From DATLGB01 sp038318085 (lineage in GTDB: Bacteria > Actinomycetota > Thermoleophilia > Solirubrobacterales > Solirubrobacteraceae), in the NCBI GenBank assembly GCA_038318085.1, contig JBBQBV010000001.1, forward strand, positions 15,851 through 79,850: a DNA stretch of 64,000 nt, given 5' to 3'. The notes below the pieces were generated by a model, which searched no databases, had not been told where the DNA came from, and saw only the letters and a list, made by a program, of their open reading frames with translations. Below are positions 58,619 to 64,000 of the stretch, piece by piece; positions within the stretch are counted from its first letter, which is position 1; every line of letters starts with the position of its first letter. Both the position numbers and the translations under genes were made by a program.

Positions 58619-59422
58619 CGCGGCCAGGCGCCAGCCGCCGAGGCCCACGAGCAGCAGGCCGACGGCGACGTAGGGCGCGCGCGGCCACCAGTTCTCGCCC
58701 GCCGCGACCGGCGCGAGCAGGACCGGCACCGTCGTCTGGCAGATGAGCACGAACGGGCCGACGCGCGTCGCCGGCCAGCGGCGGACGGCGGCCATCTCGA
58801 CCGAGAGCCCGCCGACGACCCCGGCGGCCGCGATGACAAGCCAGCCCAGGCCGGTCAGGACGGCCGCGATCTCGAAGCTGTCGGCGATCCGCTTGGCCGC
58901 GAGGGCGGCGAGGGCGTCGCCGGCGCCGGCGCCGATGACCAGCAGCAACGGGGAGGCCCCGCGCCGCGCCAGCGCGAGCAGGAGGATCGCCCCGAGGGCG
59001 CCGAGGGCGATCGCCGCGGTGGGACCCGCGATCGGCTCGGCCTGCACGCCGGCGCCCGCCAGGCCGAGTGAGACGATTCCCCCGGCGAGGACGAGCGCGG
59101 CAACGAGGTCCGCAGGGCTCGCGGGCTCGCCCAGCACGCGCCCGCCCAGCGCCACGAGCGCGACGACGCCGAGCGCGAGCGTGGGCTGGACGGCCGTGAG
59201 CGGCGCCATCGTGAGCGCGAGCACCTGCAGCACCGCGCCGGCGCCCGCGAGGGCCAGGCCGGCCAGCCAGCGCCGGCGCCGCAGCAGGTAGACGAGCACG
59301 CCCGCCGCGCGCAGATCCTTGGAGACGTTGCGCGCCTCGAGCGCCTGCAGCAGGTAGGCGGCCTCGAAGCTGACGGCGGCGGCGGTCGCCACGGCCATGC
59401 CCAGTGGGACCATGTCACGCAT
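58547..59422 (-). CDS. DMT/EamA-like integral membrane protein
   Basis: A 291-residue protein with about ten Ala/Leu/Gly-rich membrane segments, in two similar halves as in drug/metabolite transporters (AVATAAAVSFEAAYLLQAL at the start; SPLLLVIGAGAGDALAALAAKRIADS midway). A transport or lipid-flipping role is likely but the substrate is unknown. The start is uncertain (59422, 59413 or 59398), and all three overlap the start of the divergent deacetylase gene. Confidence 0.75.
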   Translation of the reverse strand: MRDMVPLGMAVATAAAVSFEAAYLLQALEARNVSKDLRAAGVLVYLLRRRRWLAGLALAGAGAVLQVLALTMAPLTAVQPTLALGVVALVALGGRVLGEPASPADLVAALVLAGGIVSLGLAGAGVQAEPIAGPTAAIALGALGAILLLALARRGASPLLLVIGAGAGDALAALAAKRIADSFEIAAVLTGLGWLVIAAAGVVGGLSVEMAAVRRWPATRVGPFVLICQTTVPVLLAPVAAGENWWPRAPYVAVGLLLVGLGGWRLAASAGLLERGEAPEHDVGGRRQVEP

Positions 59423-60098
59423 GCGCCCGTCCCTCGGCCTCTCGGCCGCCACCGCCGCGGTGGCCTGGTCGGCTCCCGCCCTGGCCCCGGTCGTGCCCGC
59501 GGTGGCGGCGGCGCTGGGCGTCGCGCGACGCGTGCCGGGGGAGACGGTCACGCTGACCTTCGACGACGGCCCGCATCCGCAGGGCACGCCGGCCGTCCTG
59601 GACCGCCTCCAGGCCGCAGGCGTGCGCGCGACGTTCTTTTTGATCGGCGAGCAGGTGCAGCGCGACCGCGGCCTCGCCCGCGAGATCGCCGACCGCGGCC
59701 ATGTGATCGCCGTGCACGGGTACCGCCACCGCCTGGCGCTGCGCGTCGCGCCGGGCGCGTTGCGCCGGGACCTCGACCGTGCCCACGAGGTCATCGCGGC
59801 CGCCACCGGCGCCGAGCCTCGCCTGTACCGCCCGCCGTTCGGCGTCTTCAGCCTCGCGCTCGTGGCCGAGGTGCGCCGGCGCGGCTGGCAGCCGCTGCTG
59901 TGGACGCACTGGGGCCGCGACTGGGCGCGCGCGGCGTCGCCCGCCGGCGTCGCCGCCCTGGTGCTCGACGGCCTCACTCCCGGTGACGTGATCCTGCTGC
60001 ACGACGCCGATGACTACAGCGAACCGGGGTCCTGGCGCGCCACGGTCGGCGCGCTTGACCTCGTGCTGCCCCACTTGACCGCGCGCGGGCTGCTCTGA
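59412..60098 (+). CDS. Polysaccharide deacetylase (NodB homology)
   Basis: A 228-residue protein with a short hydrophobic N-terminus (about residues 8-30) and a NodB domain: TLTFDDGPHP (metal and base Asp), HGYRH as the H-x3-H metal motif, LYRPPFGVFS and DVILLHDADDY. The catalytic set is complete. It probably de-N-acetylates a cell-envelope sugar. The start may be 59397, 59412 or 59421. The IS110 element begins at or just beyond its TGA. Confidence 0.88.
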   Translation: MSRMRPSLGLSAATAAVAWSAPALAPVVPAVAAALGVARRVPGETVTLTFDDGPHPQGTPAVLDRLQAAGVRATFFLIGEQVQRDRGLAREIADRGHVIAVHGYRHRLALRVAPGALRRDLDRAHEVIAAATGAEPRLYRPPFGVFSLALVAEVRRRGWQPLLWTHWGRDWARAASPAGVAALVLDGLTPGDVILLHDADDYSEPGSWRATVGALDLVLPHLTARGLL

Positions 60099-61425
60099 CA
60101 GGAAAATACGCTTGAGCCCTATGCGGCGGCCTCCTGCAGCGTGACGGTGTGTCCGAGGCGTTCGAGCTGGGCGAGCAGGCGTTTGGTCTGGCGTTCGGGG
60201 TCGCGGCGTTGGTAGTAGTCGCCGCCGAGATCGTGGTAGACCTCGCCGGTGGTGAGCATGTGCCAGCACGCGACGATGATCGAGTGTTTGACGGCGCCGA
60301 GCGCTTTTTTGTGGCCGCGGCGCGGCCGGAGGCGGGCGTATTGGGCCGCGAGGTAGGTGTCCTTGGAACGCGTCGCGGCCAGCGCGGCTTCTTCGAGCGC
60401 CCAGTCAAGCCACTTGGATCCGTTGCGGGTCCGGCCGGAGCGGCGTTTGCCGGCCGATTGGTGGTTGCCGGGGCACTGCCCAGCCCACGACGCGAGCTCT
60501 TTGGCCGAGGGGAAGATGCTCATGTCGACGCCGATCTCGGCGATGATCGTTTCGGCGGTGCGCCGTTGAACGCCGGTGATGGTGCACAGCAGCTCAACGG
60601 CCCGCTCGAAAGGGGCGATCTGCTCCCCGATCGCGTCGGTCAGCGACGCGATCTGCTCGTCAAGGAAGTCGATGTGGGACAGGATCGCGCCGATCCACAG
60701 GGCGTGCATGCGGTCAAAGCGGCCCTCGAGCGCTTCTCTGAGCGCGGGGATCTTCTGCCGCATCCGGCCGCGGGCCAGATCGGCGAGCACCTCCGGGTCG
60801 GTGGTGCCGCCGACGAGCGCGTCGAGCATCGCCCGGCCTGACTTGCCGAGAATGTCGCTCGCGACGCAGTCGAGCTTGATGCCGGTGTCCTCGAGCGCCT
60901 TGTGCAGCCGGTTGGCCTCACGCGCACGCTCCTGGATCTGCGTCTTGCGATACCGCGTCAGGTTGCGCAGCGTCCGGATCGGCTTGGGCGGCACGAAGCT
61001 CGCCCTCAGCAGGCCCGCTTCGGCGAGCTGGCACAACCACGCCGCATCGGAGATATCGGTCTTGCGGCCCGGGACCTGCTTGACGTGACGCGCGTTGACC
61101 AACAGCAACTCAAAGTCGTCCTCAAGGATCGCCCATACCGGCTTCCAGTACACGCCGGTCGCCTCCATCGTGACCTGCGTCACCGCGTGCGCCGCGAGCC
61201 AGTCCCGGCACGTCAACAATCCCGCGACCGTCGTCGGGAACTCCGCGACGTGCTGCGCACGCACACCGCCCTCACCAGGCGCGCGCACGCACGCCGTCAC
61301 CTGTGCCTTGTGAACATCAAGCGCCCCCGGGCGCTCGACCACCGTCTCCATCTGACATGACCTCCGAGAACGCGATCGACACAATCGCCGCCCACGGGCC
61401 TCAGAGAACAAGCGAGTCTGACAGG
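60094..61425 (-). mobile_element. IS110-family insertion sequence
   Basis: The element holds one transposase gene on the minus strand. The 9-bp direct repeat TCTGACAGG occurs at 60094-60102 and 61417-61425, just outside the gene on both sides, and may mark the ends or the duplicated core. I see no terminal inverted repeats, in keeping with IS110. If these are the ends the element is about 1.3 kb; the frame open to 61534 suggests the left end could extend further into 61426-61582. Confidence 0.75.
60119..61351 (-). CDS. IS110-family DEDD transposase
   Basis: A 410-residue transposase/recombinase. The N-terminal RuvC-like domain has the DEDD residues D12 (ALDVHK), E63 (MEATGVYW), D99 and D102 (KTDISDA); the C-terminal Transposase_20 domain has GVQRRTAETIIAEIGVD and GNHQSAGKRRSG with the catalytic-serine region. 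Both are intact, so the element may be active. ATG 61351 is preferred because it precedes the first conserved motif; the open frame to 61534 has no family features and lies in the non-coding end. A separate element copy is not seen. Confidence 0.93.
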   Translation of the reverse strand: METVVERPGALDVHKAQVTACVRAPGEGGVRAQHVAEFPTTVAGLLTCRDWLAAHAVTQVTMEATGVYWKPVWAILEDDFELLLVNARHVKQVPGRKTDISDAAWLCQLAEAGLLRASFVPPKPIRTLRNLTRYRKTQIQERAREANRLHKALEDTGIKLDCVASDILGKSGRAMLDALVGGTTDPEVLADLARGRMRQKIPALREALEGRFDRMHALWIGAILSHIDFLDEQIASLTDAIGEQIAPFERAVELLCTITGVQRRTAETIIAEIGVDMSIFPSAKELASWAGQCPGNHQSAGKRRSGRTRNGSKWLDWALEEAALAATRSKDTYLAAQYARLRPRRGHKKALGAVKHSIIVACWHMLTTGEVYHDLGGDYYQRRDPERQTKRLLAQLERLGHTVTLQEAAA

Positions 61426-61582
61426 CGTGCTCATGGCAACAATCCGGAGCTCCGGGGAGACCCACACACCAAACTAGCCTCGGGCTCACCGGCACCAAGA
61501 GCAGAACGGCGTTCACGGGCGACCCCCCAATCATCGCCCATTTTCATCGCCCCCGAGACCGTTCGCGCAGCGGACAGCCCAA
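61426..61582. other. intergenic region between the IS element and the epimerase gene
   Basis: No gene is seen. It contains a 12-bp palindrome CCGGAGCTCCGG (61444-61455). It may be host DNA or the remaining non-coding left end of the IS110 element, where such elements encode a structured bridge RNA. Confidence 0.45.
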
Positions 61583-62920
61583 CTAGTCGGAGAGGCGATC
61601 GCGCCAGGCCGGCCGCGGGCCGGCCGTCGCCAACGCCGCCGCCAGCGCGCTCGAGGCCGCCAGCAGCAGCACGACGGCCGGATGGCTGTGCGCGGAGTCG
61701 TCGACCGTGCCGGGGAGCGGCGCGAGCAGGGCGACGAGCAGAACGCCGGACAGGCACCAGAACGTGGTGCGCAGCCGCTTGAGCGCGGAGGGTGCCCAGT
61801 CGAGCAGGCTCACGAGCGCCAGCGGCAGGGCGATCGCCATGGCGATGAATGCAAGCGGCGTCTTGTCGAGCACCTGCTCGGGTGAGCCTGCGGCCGACGC
61901 GAAGGCGACGATCACCCCGAGCAGCGCCAGGGGCACGGCGACGCCGCGGAGGTGGGCGAGGGTGACGACCGCGCGGCGCTCTCTTGCCGCCTTGACCGGA
62001 ACCGCGGCCGGGCTCGGAGTCTGGTCGCGCACGGAGGCCACGTAGCGGCGCACGCCCTCCTCGAAGCTCGTCGACGCCGTCCAGCCCAGCTCGCGCTCGG
62101 CGCGGGACCCGTCGACCTCGACGCCGCCGAAGTCGCCCGAGCGTCCCGGCGTGTAGACGATCTCCGTGTCGCCGACGGCCGCGCGGACCGTCTCGGCGAC
62201 GCGCCTGATCGAGACGTCCTCGCTGGAGACGAGGTTGTAGATGCGGTTGGAGGCGCACGGGGCAAGCCCGCGGACGACGCCTTGCGCGAGATCCTCGACG
62301 TAGACGAAGCGCCGCGTCTGCAGGCCGTCGCCGGCGATCGTCAGCGGCTCGCCGGCGAGGGCGCGGCCGACCATGGCGGGCACGACGGCGGCCGGACGCG
62401 CCCGGGGGCCGTACGGGATGCCGAAGCGCAGGATCGTGTACTCGAGGCCGTAGAGCTCCGCGTAGGACTTGCAGTACAGCTCGCCGGCCAGCTTCGTCGC
62501 GGTGTAGAGATGACACGGCGGATGCAGCGCGGCGTCCTCGTCGACCGTCGCGGCGTCCGCGTCGGAGTAGACCCAGATCGTCGAGGCGTACACGACGCGG
62601 CTGACCTCGGCCTGGCGCGCGGCCTCGAGCACCGAGGCGGTTCCGCGCGCGTTGATGCGCTCGGAGGCGAGCGGGTTCCTGGTCACCTCGTCGACGTCGG
62701 CGGCGGCTGCGAGGTGGGCGACGGCGTGGCAGCCGCGCATGGCGGCGGTCAGCGCGTCGGTGTCGCACAGGTCACCGATCACGGTCTCGACCTTCGCGTC
62801 CTCGTGCCACGGCGACCCGCGCAGGTCGTAGATGACCGGCTCGTGGCCGGCTCTGCGCAGGTAGTCGACGACGTGCGAGCCGATGAAGCCGGCCCCACCT
62901 GTGACGAGAACGCGGCTCAC
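61583..62920 (-). CDS. NAD-dependent epimerase/dehydratase fused to a membrane domain
   Basis: A 445-residue protein. Residues 1-310 form an extended SDR: VLVTGGAGFIGSHV (residues 4-17), VIYDLRGSP, AHLAAAADVDEV, STIWVYS and the catalytic Y in LYTATKLAGELY (TATK in place of the usual SK). Residues about 330-445 add four membrane segments (LRGVAVPLALLGVIVAFA, LAFIAMAIALPLALVSLL, TTFWCLSGVLLVALLAPL, HPAVVLLLAASSALAAALA), an unusual addition for this family. It probably modifies a nucleotide sugar at the membrane. GTG 62920 overlaps the preceding stop (GTGA). Confidence 0.85.
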   Translation of the reverse strand: MSRVLVTGGAGFIGSHVVDYLRRAGHEPVIYDLRGSPWHEDAKVETVIGDLCDTDALTAAMRGCHAVAHLAAAADVDEVTRNPLASERINARGTASVLEAARQAEVSRVVYASTIWVYSDADAATVDEDAALHPPCHLYTATKLAGELYCKSYAELYGLEYTILRFGIPYGPRARPAAVVPAMVGRALAGEPLTIAGDGLQTRRFVYVEDLAQGVVRGLAPCASNRIYNLVSSEDVSIRRVAETVRAAVGDTEIVYTPGRSGDFGGVEVDGSRAERELGWTASTSFEEGVRRYVASVRDQTPSPAAVPVKAARERRAVVTLAHLRGVAVPLALLGVIVAFASAAGSPEQVLDKTPLAFIAMAIALPLALVSLLDWAPSALKRLRTTFWCLSGVLLVALLAPLPGTVDDSAHSHPAVVLLLAASSALAAALATAGPRPAWRDRLSD

Positions 62921-63921
62921 GAGGCGGCCTCCGAGTGGTAGTAGAGCGGCACGCACCAGTGGTTGTCGGCCACCCAGTCCGTGTTCGGGAGGTCTTCTCC
63001 GGTCCCCATCAGCCGGTGGCAGGGCTGGTCGTAGACCTTGCCCGTGGACCGCTCGATGGCTGAGAACACGACGTACTTGTACAGACCCGAGGTCATTCCT
63101 GGCGGGAGCCTGAGTCGATGCGGGTGCTGCTCGTCGAGCATCTCGCGCGCCACGCGGTTCTTGGCGGCGACGATCTCCGGCAAGCGCTCGGTCTGCACCA
63201 GGGCCAGCGCGGCGGTGAACTCGCTCATGCGGAAGTTCAGGCCCTGCACGTCGTAGTCGGGCTTGCCGTAGTCGCAGAAGGCGCGCGCGTAGGCGATGAG
63301 GTCCTCGTCGGTGGAGACCAGGACACCGCCCTCGCCGGTCGAGATCGTCTTCGTGGCGTAGAAGGAGTAGACCCCGGCGTCCCCGAAGGTCCCGGGCCGG
63401 GCGCCGTCCCAGTCGGCGCCGTGGGCGTGGGCGCAGTCCTCGAGCAAAAAGATCCCCTGGTCGCGGCAGTAGGCGGCGATGCGCTGCGTGTCGAAGGCGA
63501 TGTGCCCGCCGATGTGCACGAGCACGGCGGCCGCCGGTGAGACGCGCTCCGCCGCCTGCACGAACGCGTCGTAGTCGACGCACAGGTCGTCGCGGCGGCA
63601 GTCGACGAAGGCCGGCTCGCCCCCGGCGTTGAGGATCGCCAGCGGCGTGGCCATGAAGGTGTTGGAGGGGCACAGCACCGGCTTTCCGGCGACCTCGGCG
63701 AAGCGCAGCGCGGCCAGCGCGCCGCCGGCCCAGCCGCCGGTGGCGACGCTCGCGGCCCCGTTGTACGCGCTCCAGGCCGCTTCGAAGGCCGCGTTCATCG
63801 GGCCGTGCGACCACTGGCCGGAGTCGATGACCTGATCCCACAGCTCGTGCAGGCGTTCACGATCGCGCAGGTCGAACCCGATCGCGAAGCGATCGAAGGC
63901 TGAGGTCTGCAGGCTGGGCAT
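62917..63921 (-). CDS. DegT/DnrJ/EryC1-type PLP aminotransferase
   Basis: A 334-residue PLP-dependent sugar aminotransferase or dehydratase: PSNTFMATPLAILNAGGEP, LLEDCAHAHGADWDG (Asp that contacts the pyridine), and the Schiff-base Lys in YSFYATKTISTGEGG. It probably transfers an amino group to a keto-sugar nucleotide, acting before the epimerase. TAGGCT (63936-63931) ends 9 nt before the ATG. Residues 63922-64000 upstream hold no gene that I can identify. Confidence 0.9.
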   Translation of the reverse strand: MPSLQTSAFDRFAIGFDLRDRERLHELWDQVIDSGQWSHGPMNAAFEAAWSAYNGAASVATGGWAGGALAALRFAEVAGKPVLCPSNTFMATPLAILNAGGEPAFVDCRRDDLCVDYDAFVQAAERVSPAAAVLVHIGGHIAFDTQRIAAYCRDQGIFLLEDCAHAHGADWDGARPGTFGDAGVYSFYATKTISTGEGGVLVSTDEDLIAYARAFCDYGKPDYDVQGLNFRMSEFTAALALVQTERLPEIVAAKNRVAREMLDEQHPHRLRLPPGMTSGLYKYVVFSAIERSTGKVYDQPCHRLMGTGEDLPNTDWVADNHWCVPLYYHSEAAS

Positions 63922-64000
63922 CTGGGCAGCAGCCTACCTGCCGCACCCGCGGAAACGCTCTGGATTGAGGTCGATCTAGTCCGTGGCGATCGGGTCGCCC

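Noticed and set aside
1..64000. CRISPR array or prophage
   Set aside because: No regularly spaced direct repeats were found, and XerD looks like the housekeeping recombinase; no phage structural genes are present.

Overview
The window is 64 kb of very GC-rich chromosome from an actinobacterium-like organism. The pointers are a tlyA-nadK-recN run, a probable F420-type LLM oxidoreductase, a GAAC-N4-GTTC (LexA-type) box, a tRNA with no encoded CCA, frequent GTG/TTG starts, and many genes whose only visible signal is a TANNNT hexamer 6-11 nt before the start codon (leaderless style). Placement near Thermoleophilia/Solirubrobacterales is an inference from gene content and style; no rRNA marker is present.

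Region 1 (1-18.3 kb) is mostly housekeeping on the + strand: the end of dxs, a sensor-kinase-like protein without its histidine, tlyA, nadK, recN, pyrG, an M20 peptidase, a NUDIX hydrolase, xerD, two lipoproteins, deoB, mutM, a convergent glutaredoxin, recO, a dGTPase, dnaG, an HTH-HNH nuclease behind a LexA-type box, and tRNA-Asn. Region 2 (18.2-27.7 kb) holds a GT1 glycosyltransferase with an LLM oxidoreductase, a three-gene signalling operon (hybrid kinase, HD-GYP, receiver), a short-chain dehydrogenase and small or secreted proteins including a zinc protease.

Region 3 (27.7-32.8 kb) is a four-gene minus-strand operon: circularly permuted ATP-grasp, class-I glutamine-amidotransferase-like hydrolase, YbdK-type carboxylate-amine ligase and an AsnB-type amidotransferase of the N-acetylglutaminylglutamine-amide family. 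It looks like a pathway for a small amidated peptide or gamma-glutamyl-type metabolite and is a leading candidate for an undescribed system. Region 4 (32.8-44.2 kb) is mixed: patatin, beta-propeller lipoprotein-like secreted protein, an ArsR-AHSA1 operon with a frameshifted second gene, rpiA, a membrane adenylate cyclase, a sulfotransferase, an O-antigen-ligase-like protein and a GT-C transferase.

Region 5 (44.6-53.9 kb) is an eight-gene minus-strand operon that pairs an sn-glycerol-1-phosphate-dehydrogenase-like enzyme, a nucleotidyltransferase and two CDP-alcohol phosphotransferases (one in a large fusion) with two glycosyltransferases and a Wzm/Wzt-type ABC exporter. It is the second leading candidate: a predicted polyol-phosphate glycopolymer or unusual phosphoglycolipid that is made and exported. 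Region 6 (53.9-64 kb) continues the envelope theme (methyltransferase, GT2, CorC-like protein, MGDG-synthase-like GT, DMT-like transporter, polysaccharide deacetylase), is interrupted by one IS110-family element, and ends with a nucleotide-sugar epimerase fused to a membrane domain and a DegT-type aminotransferase.

Genes are packed extremely tightly: co-directional neighbours overlap as ATGA/GTGA, and nearly every tail-to-tail pair overlaps or lies within 10 nt. The 364-nt gap at 44222-44585 is the exception.
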